Below the pieces are notes generated by a model, which worked only from the letters and a program-made list of their open reading frames with translations, ran no database searches and was not told the origin of the DNA. Shown here in pieces: positions 50,450 through 60,434 of a stretch of DNA of 64,000 nucleotides. The DNA comes from Pedobacter sp. Leaf250 (GTDB taxonomy: Bacteria; Bacteroidota; Bacteroidia; Sphingobacteriales; Sphingobacteriaceae): contig NZ_CAKLBU010000008.1 of the NCBI RefSeq assembly GCF_920984735.1, positions 1 through 64,000 on the forward strand, in the 5' to 3' direction. The translations under genes were made by a program, and so were the position numbers. The number at the start of each line of letters is the position of its first letter. The stretch's first letter is position 1.

Positions 50450-51991
50450 CTACAAATCAAACTTAATTCCCTGCGCCAATGGCAATGTATTAGAATAGTT
50501 TATGGTATTGGTTTGTCTTCTCATGTAAGCACGCCACGCATCCGAGCCACTTTCTCTGCCACCGCCAGTTTCTTTTTCGCCACCAAAAGCACCACCAATT
50601 TCTGCTCCAGATGTACCTATATTCACATTTGCAATGCCGCAATCAGATCCTTTTGCTGATAAAAACTGTTCAGCTTCTCTCAAATTTAAAGTCATAATAG
50701 CTGATGATAAACCTTGCGGAACACCATTTTGTAATGCGATTGCTTCATCAAGAGTTTTATATTTAATCAAATATAAAATTGGTGCAAAGGTTTCGTGCTG
50801 TACAATCTTGAAATCATTTTTAACTTCAGCAATAGAAGGTTTAACATAACAGCCACTGCTGTAATGATCGCCAGTTAAAACACCACCTTCAACCACAAAT
50901 TTTCCACCTTCGGCTTTGCATTTCTGTATCGAATCAAGATAAGCAGCAACAGCATCGGTATCAATCAATGGACCAACATGATTATTTTGATCTAACGGAT
51001 CGCCAATGCGTAGCTGATCGTAAGCTTTTACCAGTTTTTCTTTAAAAGTATCATACACACTCTCGTGAATAATTAATCTTCTTGTTGATGTGCAACGTTG
51101 CCCGGCGGTACCAACAGCACCAAAAACAGCACCAATTAAACTCATATCCAAATCAGCATGTTCAGAGATTATGATGGCGTTATTTCCACCCAATTCTAAC
51201 AAGCTTTTTCCTAAACGGGCACCAACAGCGGCACCTACCTGTTTACCCATTCGTGTAGACCCAGTTGCCGAGATCAATGGAACCCGACCGTCATTTGTCA
51301 TTAATTCGCCAACAATTTTATCTCCTATAATTAAATTGCAAACACCTTCCGCTACATCATTAGCCTTAAAAACTTTGGCAATAATATGCTGACAAGCAAT
51401 TGCTGTTAATGGTGTTTTTTCTGATGGTTTCCAAATACAAACGTTTCCGCAAACTAAAGCAAGTGCCGAATTCCAGGCCCAAACTGCAACAGGAAAATTA
51501 AAAGCAGAAATTATTCCTACAATTCCTAGCGGGTGCCATTGTTCGTACATGCGATGGCTCGGGCGTTCGCTGTGCATGGTTAATCCGTAAAGCTGGCGTG
51601 ATAAGCCCACTGCGAAATCGCAGATATCGATCATTTCCTGCACTTCACCAAAACCTTCCTGCAAACTTTTCCCCATTTCATAAGAAACCAAAGTACCCAG
51701 AGCATCTTTATTTTCTCTTAATGCATCGCCAAACTGACGAACAATTTCTCCTCTTTTGGGTGCCGGAACGGTTTTCCAATCTGCAAAGGCCAGTTGGGCT
51801 TTGGCGATAATTGCTTCATAATCTGCAGTAGTTGCAACTTTGCTTTTTGCAATAAGTTTACCATCAACAGGGGAAAAACTTTCTAGAATTTCTGCATTCG
51901 ATTCGCCTCCCCAATTGCTTCCGGTGCTAAATGCAGCATTGCTTTCTGTAACACCAAGGTTGTTTAAAATGGATTGAATATCTGTATTCAT
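50450..51991 (-). CDS. Aldehyde dehydrogenase of the ALDH7 (antiquitin) type
   Basis: The 513-residue enzyme has the ALDH hallmarks SAFNFPVAVWAWNSALALVCGN, ELGGNNAIIISEHADL (general-base Glu) and the nucleophile in GTAGQRCTSTRRLIIHE, the last very close to antiquitin. ALDH7 enzymes oxidise alpha-aminoadipate semialdehyde / piperideine-6-carboxylate in lysine breakdown. No other lysine gene is adjacent, so the physiological role is inferred from family only. Confidence 0.88.
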   Translation of the reverse strand: MNTDIQSILNNLGVTESNAAFSTGSNWGGESNAEILESFSPVDGKLIAKSKVATTADYEAIIAKAQLAFADWKTVPAPKRGEIVRQFGDALRENKDALGTLVSYEMGKSLQEGFGEVQEMIDICDFAVGLSRQLYGLTMHSERPSHRMYEQWHPLGIVGIISAFNFPVAVWAWNSALALVCGNVCIWKPSEKTPLTAIACQHIIAKVFKANDVAEGVCNLIIGDKIVGELMTNDGRVPLISATGSTRMGKQVGAAVGARLGKSLLELGGNNAIIISEHADLDMSLIGAVFGAVGTAGQRCTSTRRLIIHESVYDTFKEKLVKAYDQLRIGDPLDQNNHVGPLIDTDAVAAYLDSIQKCKAEGGKFVVEGGVLTGDHYSSGCYVKPSIAEVKNDFKIVQHETFAPILYLIKYKTLDEAIALQNGVPQGLSSAIMTLNLREAEQFLSAKGSDCGIANVNIGTSGAEIGGAFGGEKETGGGRESGSDAWRAYMRRQTNTINYSNTLPLAQGIKFDL

Positions 51992-52114
51992 ATATCTAAC
52001 GATTTACACAAAAAAACAAAAAATTACCATAAAGCAAGTTACATTTGACACTATACTTTGTCACAATTCTTAATATATTGCTTTAAACGCAATAGCCTTA
52101 TTAAATTTTAAAAT

Positions 52115-54625
52115 ATGAATAAAAAATTTTTTGCTTGCAGCGCCATGCTCGTCTCCGTTTTTATGGCAAGCACCCTTTTAGCGCAAGAAAAATCAGCAGA
52201 CAAATCGGCAAATTTATCTGTGTATCGTGTAACACCAACAAAAATTAATGATCTGGTACATACCAAACTTGATGTTTCTTTTGATTACGCAAAACGATAT
52301 TTATATGGTAAAGCATGGATAACATTGAAGCCTCATTTTTACGCAACAGATTCTCTGACGCTGGATGCACAAGGTATGGATATTAAAAATGTTGCTTTAG
52401 TTGGATCAAAAGGAAATACGCCTTTAAAGTATGCTTACAGTGATAACAAACTGAAAATAACCTTGAATAAAAAGTACATCAACGGAGAAAAATATACTAT
52501 TTACATCGCCTACACAGCCAAGCCTGATGAATTAAAAGTGCAGGGAAGTGCTGCAATCACTGATGCAAAAGGGTTATATTTCATCAATCCAGATGGCGCT
52601 GATAAAAATAAACCCATCCAAATTTGGACGCAAGGTGAAACCGAATCCTCATCGGCGTGGTTCCCAACTATTGATAAGCCTGATCAAAAAACCACTCAAG
52701 AAATTTCAATGACGGTTCAGTCGAAATACACCACTTTATCCAACGGTAAATTGATGAGTCAGAAACCGAATGCAAATGGTACCCGAACCGATACCTGGAA
52801 AATGGATTTACCGCATTCGCCATATTTATTTATGATGGCCATTGGCGATTTCAAAATCACAAAAGATACCTACAAAGGCAAAGAAGTAAACTATTATCTG
52901 GAGCCAAAATATGCGCCTTTTGCTAAACAGATTTTTGGTAAAACGCCAATAATGATGAAATTCTACAGCGACATTTTAGGTGTAGATTATCCATGGAATA
53001 AATATGCACAAGTTGTAGCTAGAGATTATGTTTCGGGCGCAATGGAAAATACAACAGCAACACTTCACGGAGAACATATTCAAAAAACCGACCGTGAGTT
53101 ATTGGATGGAAACGAAGAAGGAACTATTGCTCACGAACTTTTTCACCAATGGTTTGGTGATTATGTTACAGCAGAATCATGGTCTAATCTCACCATGAAC
53201 GAATCTTTCGCCACATTTGGAGAAATCATTTGGCATGGCTATGATGAAGGAAAAGATGCGGAGGATAAATCTCGTTACGAAAAACTTCAGTCTTATATCA
53301 GTTCTACCAAAAACGGCGAAAGCCCGATTTTAGCCCGTTTTTATTACAAGGATAAAGAAGACATGTTTGATAATATCAGCTACGCGAAAGGTTCGGTTAT
53401 TTTATATGCAATGAAAAATCAAATGGGCGATGCTGCTTTTTATAAAGGTTTAAACAAATATTTAACAACAAATGCCTTTAAAAATGGTGAAACCCATCAG
53501 TTACGTTTAGCCATGGAAGACATTACTGGTAAAGATTGGAGTCCTTATTTTAATCAATGGTATTACGCTGGCGGGCATCCAATTTTAGCCGTCGATTATA
53601 GCTATAGCAATGGAAAAGCTACAATTAATGTAAAGCAAACGCAAGATACAGCTGTGCAAACTTTCACTTTGCCTGTTAAAGTTGTGATCTATGCCGGCGG
53701 ACAAAAAATTACCAAAGAAATTTTAATTAATAGCCGTGAGCAAAGTTTTTCTTTCGATGTAAGTGCCAAACCAGAGTTGATCGATTTTGATGCAGATAAA
53801 ATTATTGTGGGCGAAATCAACGACAATAAGATTGCAGAAAATTATTACTTTCAGTATAAAAATGCACCAACTTACGCCAACAGAATTGAGGCTTTACAGT
53901 TTATTATGCAGAGTAAAGCTAAAAGCGGCCAGCAGATTTTGTTAGGTGCTTTGAAAGATAAATCTGGAGATTTGCGAGCCTTAAGTATTGAAGGTTTAAA
54001 CTTAGACGATGCTGAAATTAAAGCAGCTGCTTTGCCAATTCTGTTGCAAATGGCAAAAACGGATAAAAATACAGAAGCAAGAGCGGCCGCGATTTCAAAA
54101 TTAGCAGAAACAGGAGATCAAACCTATAAAGCGCTATTGGTCGATGGAGTTAAGGATAGATCGTACAAGGTAATTGCTGCTTCGGTTGCAGGATTATCAA
54201 AATTGGCTCCTCAAGAAGGAGGCGTTGCTCTTTCTACCTTGGATCAAGATACAAAAGACCACATTGCTTCATCAATTGCATCATTATATGTAAGTGATCC
54301 AAAAGATGAAAACCAGGCTTTTTACGATAACATTCTGGCCACGGGTGACAGAAATAAAATCTTTGGCGTAATTGGTCAATACTTCCAATACTTAAGGGCA
54401 AATACCAATCCTGTTGTTACTGAAAAAGGTGTAAAAAATATTAGCGATGCTATTAAGCGTTTAAAACTGCAAAGTTATTTGAACAAACAACTTTCAAGTG
54501 CTTATGCAGCAACTGCTCAAGGTAAATCGCAACAAGCTTCAACAGCAAGTGGCGATGCAAAAACGAATTTAAATAAACAGGCTGATATATTTAAAAAAGC
54601 AGCTGCGGATTTAGCTAAGGAGTAA
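52115..54625 (+). CDS. M1-family metallo-aminopeptidase, exported
   Basis: The 836-residue protein has a signal peptide (MNKKFFACSAMLVSVFMASTLLA). It shows an N-terminal beta domain, the substrate-anchoring GAMEN motif (VSGAMENTTATLH, near residue 307) and the zinc site HELFHQW with downstream NESFATFGE (near residues 340-365). A C-terminal helical repeat region follows. It should remove N-terminal residues from peptides in the periplasm or outside. A terminator follows at 54645-54676. Confidence 0.94.
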   Translation: MNKKFFACSAMLVSVFMASTLLAQEKSADKSANLSVYRVTPTKINDLVHTKLDVSFDYAKRYLYGKAWITLKPHFYATDSLTLDAQGMDIKNVALVGSKGNTPLKYAYSDNKLKITLNKKYINGEKYTIYIAYTAKPDELKVQGSAAITDAKGLYFINPDGADKNKPIQIWTQGETESSSAWFPTIDKPDQKTTQEISMTVQSKYTTLSNGKLMSQKPNANGTRTDTWKMDLPHSPYLFMMAIGDFKITKDTYKGKEVNYYLEPKYAPFAKQIFGKTPIMMKFYSDILGVDYPWNKYAQVVARDYVSGAMENTTATLHGEHIQKTDRELLDGNEEGTIAHELFHQWFGDYVTAESWSNLTMNESFATFGEIIWHGYDEGKDAEDKSRYEKLQSYISSTKNGESPILARFYYKDKEDMFDNISYAKGSVILYAMKNQMGDAAFYKGLNKYLTTNAFKNGETHQLRLAMEDITGKDWSPYFNQWYYAGGHPILAVDYSYSNGKATINVKQTQDTAVQTFTLPVKVVIYAGGQKITKEILINSREQSFSFDVSAKPELIDFDADKIIVGEINDNKIAENYYFQYKNAPTYANRIEALQFIMQSKAKSGQQILLGALKDKSGDLRALSIEGLNLDDAEIKAAALPILLQMAKTDKNTEARAAAISKLAETGDQTYKALLVDGVKDRSYKVIAASVAGLSKLAPQEGGVALSTLDQDTKDHIASSIASLYVSDPKDENQAFYDNILATGDRNKIFGVIGQYFQYLRANTNPVVTEKGVKNISDAIKRLKLQSYLNKQLSSAYAATAQGKSQQASTASGDAKTNLNKQADIFKKAAADLAKE

Positions 54626-54644
54626 GCATATTTAAAAAGAATAG

Positions 54645-54676
54645 GCTCTGCAGATGTAAATCTGTGGAGCTTTTTT
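54645..54676 (+). terminator. Terminator after the M1 peptidase gene
   Basis: GCTC...CAGAT, loop GTAA, ATCTG...GAGC (54645-54670) with two internal mismatched pairs, then six T residues. It lies 20 bases after the stop and before a convergent gene. Confidence 0.78.
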
Positions 54677-54702
54677 ATAAATAAATCTATTTAAACCAAT
54701 AA

Positions 54703-55167
54703 CTATTGAGCTAATGAATTACAATTTTCTTTCCTCCTTGTATCAATTAAGTATGCAATTTTCCAGCCTTTATCACCTTTAATCAATTGGAAAGAATTTA
54801 CGCCACAATGTAAAAATTTTTCATCAACATAAAATTTATAATCAGTCCAAACCGAAGCCAAAGGACCATCAATTAAAATTTTTGTAAATACGATTCGCTC
54901 ATCATATTTTTCTTTGTTTGGTGTACCGATAAATTTTAAGAAACCATCTAATTTTTCTGTACGCACAGAAGCGACACCATTTTTATTCACAATAGTCTGC
55001 ATGATGCAATCTTGTGCAAAAGCAGATTTTGCCAGCGTGCTATCACTATTTTTCATTCCTGTGAATAAATTATTCACTGCTTTTTTAATAGCATCTTCCT
55101 CATTTTGAGCAAATGCATTTGTACTTAATATACATACAAATAGGGCAAAAATGGCATATCTTTTCAT
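54703..55167 (-). CDS. Exported NTF2-like (DUF4440-type) small protein
   Basis: The 154-residue protein has a signal peptide (MKRYAIFALFVCILSTNAFA) and the SnoaL/NTF2-like pattern: EEDAIKKAVNNLFTGMKNSDS, LAKSAFAQDC, LASVWTDYKFYVD and HCGVNSFQLIKGDKGWKI. Such domains serve as small-molecule pockets or enzymes; no catalytic assignment is possible. The 248-base gap to the next gene (55168-55415) is AT-rich and holds only promoter-like sequence. Confidence 0.8.
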   Translation of the reverse strand: MKRYAIFALFVCILSTNAFAQNEEDAIKKAVNNLFTGMKNSDSTLAKSAFAQDCIMQTIVNKNGVASVRTEKLDGFLKFIGTPNKEKYDERIVFTKILIDGPLASVWTDYKFYVDEKFLHCGVNSFQLIKGDKGWKIAYLIDTRRKENCNSLAQ

Positions 55168-55415
55168 GACTTCTCGATTACGTTACTACACTAAATTTAT
55201 ATTATTTTTGTAATAGAAGGGAAAAGGAACCGCGATGTTGATAAAACAATTGATTATTCAGACATCTTAATCACATTCAATTAGCTTTATTTTCAGCTAT
55301 TTACGATTGTTTTAACATTTTATGTTAATAATTATTTATAAAATGAATAATTAAAATCAGTAAAATTATAATGTGTTTTTCTGCTTATGGCACGGTTCTT
55401 TAATAGTTATTAGAT

Positions 55416-56819
55416 ATGGAAGAAGAATTCTTTTTTGAATCCAACGAAGACGCACAACGCTCTGTGGAACGTTACGAAGAAATGCTCCGTAATCAGGATC
55501 AGTATTTTTTCGATGCCGGCGCTTTCGAATACATTGTAGATTTTTACATCGAAAAAAATGATCCGGTAAAAGCATTGCAAGTGGTTGATTTTGCGATCAG
55601 TCAGCATCCGTATGCAACTGTATTTTTGATCAAACAAGCGCATCTTTTTATTTTAACCAATAATAATGAACAGGCTTTTATCTCTTTACAAAAGGCCGAA
55701 TTATTGGAACCATCAGAACCAGACATTTATTTGCTTCGTGGTAATATTTTTCAAAATACCGAACGGTTTAGCGAAGCTTTAGAAAATTATGAAAAAGCTT
55801 TATTGCTTGCCGAAAGTACGGATGAGATTTTGCTGCAAATTGCATACGTACACCAAAGTATGGGCGATTATGAAAGTGCAATTACTTATATCAAGTTAAG
55901 TTTAGAGCAAAATATGGAAAACCAAGACGGCTTATACGAATTGGCTTTCTGTTATGATGTGCTTGACAAACAAGAGGAAAGTATTAAATTTTATCAGCAA
56001 TATATTGATACTGATCCTTATTCTTATGCGGCCTGGTATAACCTGGGAAACAGTTTCCATAAGCTTAATCTTTTTGAGAAAGCAATTGATGCTTACGATT
56101 ATGCCATACTGATCAAGGAAGATTTTAGCTCAGCATATTTCAATAAAGGGAATGCCCTGGTTCAATTGGACAAATACGATGAAGCAATAGAAGTTTACAA
56201 GCAAACTTTTGAGTATGAGCAGCCAAACGCAGATACTTATTGTGCAATGGGCGAGTGTTATGAAAAGCTTGAAAAGATGGATGAAGCCAGATCCTACTAC
56301 AAGAAGTCGGTAAAAATGGATCCGAAAATGGCTGATGCCTGGTTTGGAATTGGTGTAACGTTAAATCATGAAGAACGTTATTTTGAATCGCTGCACTTTT
56401 ACAAAAAAGCCATCGATTTAGAAGCTGAAAACGCTGATTTTTGGTTCGCCATGGCAGATGCTTATTACAAACTTGGCCAAATTGAAGAATCTGTTACTGC
56501 TTACGAGAAAGTTTTAGAATATAATCCGCTTGATGTTGAGGCATGGTTAGATTTTAGTACAGTACTTTATGAGCAGGGGAAATTGTTGGAGGCATCGGAA
56601 ACGATAGCAGAGGCAATTAAAAATAACCCTGATGCTGCCGAATTGTATTACCGCATGGTTGCCTACCTTTTTGCAATGGGAAATTATGCCGATGCGCTTG
56701 GTTATTTGGAAACTGCTTTAACAACCGACCCGGATAAGCATTATATTTTGTTTGAATATTTGCCGCAACTGCAGGATAACAGTGCCATTATCAACGTGAT
56801 AAACCGATATATTAGGTAA
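55416..56819 (+). CDS. Tetratricopeptide-repeat protein
   Basis: The 467-residue acidic protein is almost entirely TPR repeats of 34 residues from about residue 45 on. Examples are YAAWYNLGNSFHKLNLFEKAIDAYDYAI, SAYFNKGNALVQLDKYDEAIEVYKQ and ADAWFGIGVTLNHEERYFESLHFYKKAI. There is no signal peptide, so it is probably a cytoplasmic scaffold. It precedes the ComA-like gene by 60 bases on the same strand, but that gene has its own -7 box. Confidence 0.9.
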   Translation: MEEEFFFESNEDAQRSVERYEEMLRNQDQYFFDAGAFEYIVDFYIEKNDPVKALQVVDFAISQHPYATVFLIKQAHLFILTNNNEQAFISLQKAELLEPSEPDIYLLRGNIFQNTERFSEALENYEKALLLAESTDEILLQIAYVHQSMGDYESAITYIKLSLEQNMENQDGLYELAFCYDVLDKQEESIKFYQQYIDTDPYSYAAWYNLGNSFHKLNLFEKAIDAYDYAILIKEDFSSAYFNKGNALVQLDKYDEAIEVYKQTFEYEQPNADTYCAMGECYEKLEKMDEARSYYKKSVKMDPKMADAWFGIGVTLNHEERYFESLHFYKKAIDLEAENADFWFAMADAYYKLGQIEESVTAYEKVLEYNPLDVEAWLDFSTVLYEQGKLLEASETIAEAIKNNPDAAELYYRMVAYLFAMGNYADALGYLETALTTDPDKHYILFEYLPQLQDNSAIINVINRYIR

Positions 56820-56864
56820 CAGCCTTGTGAGAAAAATTTAACAAATAAATCTCAAAATTTTTTT

Positions 56865-56872
56865 CACTTTTG
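56865..56872 (+). promoter_or_regulatory. -7-like box close to the ComA-like start
   Basis: CACTTTTG differs from TAnnTTTG at one of the six fixed bases. It ends eight bases before the ATG at 56880, predicting a leader of only a few bases. Confidence 0.4.
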
Positions 56873-56879
56873 TACGCAT

Positions 56880-57647
56880 ATGAATTACCCATTATTAAAC
56901 GTTCCCGAACGTCCATCTAAACCACGCCAAAGCGGCTACACTATGGTTATGGATAAGGGATTAAGCCTTCGCCAGGTAGAAGATTTTATTGAAGTTGCCG
57001 GCGTTTATACAGACATCGTAAAATTAGGTTGGGCTACATCACATGTTACCCCAAATCTTAAAGAAAAATTAGCTTTATATAAGAGTGCAGGCATTCCAAC
57101 TTATTTCGGTGGAACGCTTTTCGAAGCATTTATTATTCGTAACCAGTTTGAAGATTATCAACGTATTCTAGATCAATATGGAATGGAATATGCGGAAGTT
57201 TCTGATGGATCAATCGAAATTGAACATGATTTGAAATGCAATTACATTAGCGAATTATCTAAACAGGTAACTGTAATTTCTGAAGTTGGAAGTAAGGATG
57301 CGGCGAAAATTTTTGCGCCGTACAAATGGATCAAATTAATGCAGGCAGAAATTCAGGCTGGCTCCTGGAAAGTAATTGCAGAAGCTCGTGAGGGTGGAAA
57401 TGTTGGTATTTACCGTGGAAGCGGAGAGGTACGTGAAGGTTTAGTTGATGAAATACTAACTCAAATTCCTGAGGAAACCATCATTTGGGAAGCGCCTCAA
57501 AAAGAACAACAAGTTTGGTTTATTAAATTAATTGGAAGTAATGTAAACTTGGGCAACATCGCACCGGCAGAAGTTATTCCATTAGAAACCATTCGTTTAG
57601 GTTTACGTGGAGATACTTTTGACTATTTCCTAAATCAAACTAAATAA
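56880..57647 (+). CDS. ComA-like phosphosulfolactate synthase
   Basis: The 255-residue protein matches the ComA family throughout: RQSGYTMVMDKGLSLRQVEDF, VKLGWATSHV, IPTYFGGTLFEAF, YAEVSDGSIEI, VISEVGSKD and VIAEAREGGNVGIYRGSGEVR. ComA adds sulfite to phosphoenolpyruvate, first seen in coenzyme M synthesis. In Bacteroidota its product might feed sulfonate metabolism (for example cysteate-derived sulfonolipids), but this is inference. It is followed by aroE and gldD. Confidence 0.88.
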   Translation: MNYPLLNVPERPSKPRQSGYTMVMDKGLSLRQVEDFIEVAGVYTDIVKLGWATSHVTPNLKEKLALYKSAGIPTYFGGTLFEAFIIRNQFEDYQRILDQYGMEYAEVSDGSIEIEHDLKCNYISELSKQVTVISEVGSKDAAKIFAPYKWIKLMQAEIQAGSWKVIAEAREGGNVGIYRGSGEVREGLVDEILTQIPEETIIWEAPQKEQQVWFIKLIGSNVNLGNIAPAEVIPLETIRLGLRGDTFDYFLNQTK

Positions 57648-57670
57648 ATACATCATCATTGGCAAGAAAT

Positions 57671-57698
57671 GAAGTGATCTATATCATAAGATTGCTTC
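57671..57698. repeat. Degenerate short family-A palindrome before aroE
   Basis: GAAGTGATCT (57671-57680) and AGATTGCTTC (57689-57698) pair at eight of ten positions with an 8-base loop. GAAGCAATCT is the inner end of the family-A palindrome. It lies 27 bases before the aroE start. Confidence 0.5.
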
Positions 57699-57725
57699 AT
57701 ACTTTAAATGATGTATCATTTGCTT

Positions 57726-58469
57726 ATGAAAACATACGGCCTAATCGGATTCCCGTTATCTCATTCTTTCTCTAAAAAATATTTTACTGAAAAATTTCTA
57801 AACGAAGGGATTGCTGATCACCAATATGAACTTTTTCCGATAGAAGATATTAAGTTTTTAGCTGATCTTCTGAACGAAAATCAATCGCTTTGCGGTTTAA
57901 ATGTAACCATACCTCATAAAGTAAATGTTCTGCCCTTTTTAAATGAGATCGAAGAGGCGGCTGAAAAAATAGGTGCAGTAAATTGTATTTGTATAAAAGG
58001 GTTTGAAGGCGAAACTTATTTAAAAGGTTTCAATACCGATGCTTATGGCTTCGAAAAATCGTTAACACCTTTGCTTGGTACCCAACATGATAAGGCTTTA
58101 GTTTTCGGTGATGGAGGGGCGGCAAAAGCTGTTAAATATGTGTTGGAAAAGCTTGGTATCAAATACCAAATTGTAGTTCGCAAGCCTGTTCAGGGTGCAA
58201 TTTTATATTCAGAAATTACTTCGGATATTTTAAACAGCCATAAATTGCTCATTAATACCACTCCATTAGGCATGTCGCCAAATGTAGATACTTGTCCTGA
58301 CATTGATTATAAACAGTTGGGGAGCGAACATTTAGCTTACGATTTAGTTTATAATCCATTAGAAACTGCATTTTTAGCAAAAGCTGCGGCACAGGGCGCT
58401 CAAATTAAGAATGGCCTGGAAATGTTATACAAGCAAGCTGAAAAAGCTTGGGCAATTTGGAATAAATAA
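57726..58469 (+). CDS. aroE: Shikimate dehydrogenase
   Basis: The start at 57726 gives MKTYGLIGFPLSHSFSKKYF, the usual N terminus. The 247-residue protein has the substrate site SHSFS, NVTIPHK (catalytic Lys), KGFNTDAYGF, the NADP loop FGDGGAAKAVKY and INTTPLGMSPN. It reduces 3-dehydroshikimate to shikimate in aromatic amino acid synthesis. Confidence 0.95.
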   Translation: MKTYGLIGFPLSHSFSKKYFTEKFLNEGIADHQYELFPIEDIKFLADLLNENQSLCGLNVTIPHKVNVLPFLNEIEEAAEKIGAVNCICIKGFEGETYLKGFNTDAYGFEKSLTPLLGTQHDKALVFGDGGAAKAVKYVLEKLGIKYQIVVRKPVQGAILYSEITSDILNSHKLLINTTPLGMSPNVDTCPDIDYKQLGSEHLAYDLVYNPLETAFLAKAAAQGAQIKNGLEMLYKQAEKAWAIWNK

Positions 58470-58535
58470 CGGTTATTTATCGTCATTACAAAAAGGAATC
58501 CCGATTTTGGAGGATCAAATTTCTATGCCAATCAT

Positions 58536-59126
58536 ATGATGAAAATTAAACAGTTAATATTTCTTCCTTTTATATTGCTTTTATGCTTTGCCGCTTGTCA
58601 GAATAACGATTATAGCCCAAAACCTAAAGGTTATTATAGAATTGAATTCCCAAAGAAAGCATACACTGAATTTTCGAAGCCTGTTCCTTATCAATTTGAG
58701 TACCCAACCTATGCAACTGTAGAGCAAGATCAAAGCAGGGATGCCAAAGCAAATTGGTATAACCTCCATTTTAAGCAATTCAATGGCTATTTGCACCTCA
58801 CTTATTATGATGTTTCTGGTAAAGGCGAATATGATGAAATGGTAGAAGATGCAAGAAAACTGGCTTTTAAACACACGATAAAGGCAAGTGCAATTGATCA
58901 ACGCATCATCAATTACCCAAAACAAAAAGTTTATGGCATTTATTATGCCATTGAAGGGAATACAGCTTCTTCAGTTCAGTTCTTTTTAACTGATAGTGCC
59001 AAACATTATTTTAGAGGCGCTTTGTATTTTAACGAGCGACCGCAATATGATTCTATTGCTCCGGTAGTAAAATTTATAAAGACCGATATTGATACATTGA
59101 TCTCGACTTTTAGATGGAAAAATTAA
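58536..59126 (+). CDS. gldD: GldD-like gliding-motility lipoprotein
   Basis: The 196-residue protein begins with a lipoprotein signal (MMKIKQLIFLPFILLLCFAAC) and continues with SPKPKGYYRIEFPKKAYTEF, the conserved opening of GldD. GldD is needed for gliding and for type IX secretion in Flavobacterium, where it is an outer-envelope lipoprotein. Related non-gliding bacteria also keep it. It follows aroE by 66 bases. Confidence 0.85.
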   Translation: MMKIKQLIFLPFILLLCFAACQNNDYSPKPKGYYRIEFPKKAYTEFSKPVPYQFEYPTYATVEQDQSRDAKANWYNLHFKQFNGYLHLTYYDVSGKGEYDEMVEDARKLAFKHTIKASAIDQRIINYPKQKVYGIYYAIEGNTASSVQFFLTDSAKHYFRGALYFNERPQYDSIAPVVKFIKTDIDTLISTFRWKN

Positions 59127-59132
59127 AATAGC

Positions 59133-60434
59133 ATGCATAAACTTACATTATTTTTAATCAGCTTCCTGCTTTTCACTCGAGTGGCTTATTCACAATCAGA
59201 CAGTACGTTGGTACAGGCCAATCAATTTTTTAATTCTTTTATCAGTGGAGATATGGCGAAAGCTTATCCTTATTTTGATAAAGAATTCCAATCTAAAGTA
59301 AGTATCGAAAAAATAAAATCACTACAAGAACAGTTTCTAACAAGTTATGGAAGTTTTAATTCTATAATTAAAGCGAGCACTTACACTCAAAAAAACATAA
59401 ACTATGTGCTACTTACCGTTGCATTTGATCGGGCAAAACCAGTATTCGCATTAACCTTAAATGATCAAAATAAAATTGCCGGACTTTTTATTACTGCCGA
59501 GAATTACATCATTAAATATACCGATCCGTTGTATGTAAAAAAGGATAGTTATATAGAAGAAAATATTTTCATAGAAACTGGCGATTTTAAACTACCGGGC
59601 TTACTAACAAAACCAAAAGTAGGTGCTAATTACCCTGTAGTGGTGTTAATTCATGGTTCAGGTCCTCAAAATATGGATGAACAAACTGGCAACTTAAAAC
59701 CATTTCGCGATTTGGCTTTAGGTTTGGCGGCAAAGGGAATTGCAACGGTAAGATATGATAAACGTACACGGATTTATGGTAGTAAATCGGTAGCTGATGG
59801 TAAAAATGTTGGTGTTAAAGAAGAGGTAATAGATGATGCTTCATCTGCAATTCTATTTGCCAGCAAATTAAATAATTCGAAGCTGAAAAAAGTCGTTCTT
59901 TTAGGGCATAGTTTAGGTGCACAACTTGCTCCCGAAATTGCATTAAACAATGAGTTGTTATCTGGAATAGTGATGTTGGCAGCTCCCGCCAGGCCGATTG
60001 GTGAAATGCTCAATGAACAATTTCGTTATTTGGTAAAAGATTCTGTTGCCTTGGCGGCAAACTTAAAATTGGCTGGACAAATTGCTCATGCCGACACCAT
60101 TAAAAATCAAAACAAACTGCTAATGGGAGCAAATGCAAGCTATTTTACCGATCTTAATAAAAGAAATCAAGTTTCAACAGCAAAAAAATTAAAATTGCCT
60201 ATGTTGATTTTACAGGGAGAACGAGATTATCAGGTTACCTTAACCGATCTCAATATCTGGAAGAAGGCAATCGGAAAATCTAAAAATGTAGTAATTAAAA
60301 GCTATCCAAAGCTCAATCATTCATTCACTGAAGGAGAAGGCAAATTAAGTAATCCAGCAGAATATAATATTCCAGCAAATATTCCTGAATACGTTATTAT
60401 TGATATCTCAAATTTCATTCACAACAACTTATGA
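59133..60434 (+). CDS. Exported alpha/beta hydrolase with N-terminal DUF3887-like domain
   Basis: The 433-residue protein has a signal peptide (MHKLTLFLISFLLFTRVAYS) and a helical-beta N-terminal module of about 115 residues (NQFFNSFISGDMAKAYPYFDKEFQSKV, DUF3887-like). An alpha/beta hydrolase follows with HGSGPQNMDEQTG, the nucleophile elbow GHSLGAQ, and the C-terminal acid and His regions (LQGERDYQVT, YPKLNHSFTEGEG). The substrate is unknown. It overlaps the next gene by four bases. Confidence 0.88.
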   Translation: MHKLTLFLISFLLFTRVAYSQSDSTLVQANQFFNSFISGDMAKAYPYFDKEFQSKVSIEKIKSLQEQFLTSYGSFNSIIKASTYTQKNINYVLLTVAFDRAKPVFALTLNDQNKIAGLFITAENYIIKYTDPLYVKKDSYIEENIFIETGDFKLPGLLTKPKVGANYPVVVLIHGSGPQNMDEQTGNLKPFRDLALGLAAKGIATVRYDKRTRIYGSKSVADGKNVGVKEEVIDDASSAILFASKLNNSKLKKVVLLGHSLGAQLAPEIALNNELLSGIVMLAAPARPIGEMLNEQFRYLVKDSVALAANLKLAGQIAHADTIKNQNKLLMGANASYFTDLNKRNQVSTAKKLKLPMLILQGERDYQVTLTDLNIWKKAIGKSKNVVIKSYPKLNHSFTEGEGKLSNPAEYNIPANIPEYVIIDISNFIHNNL

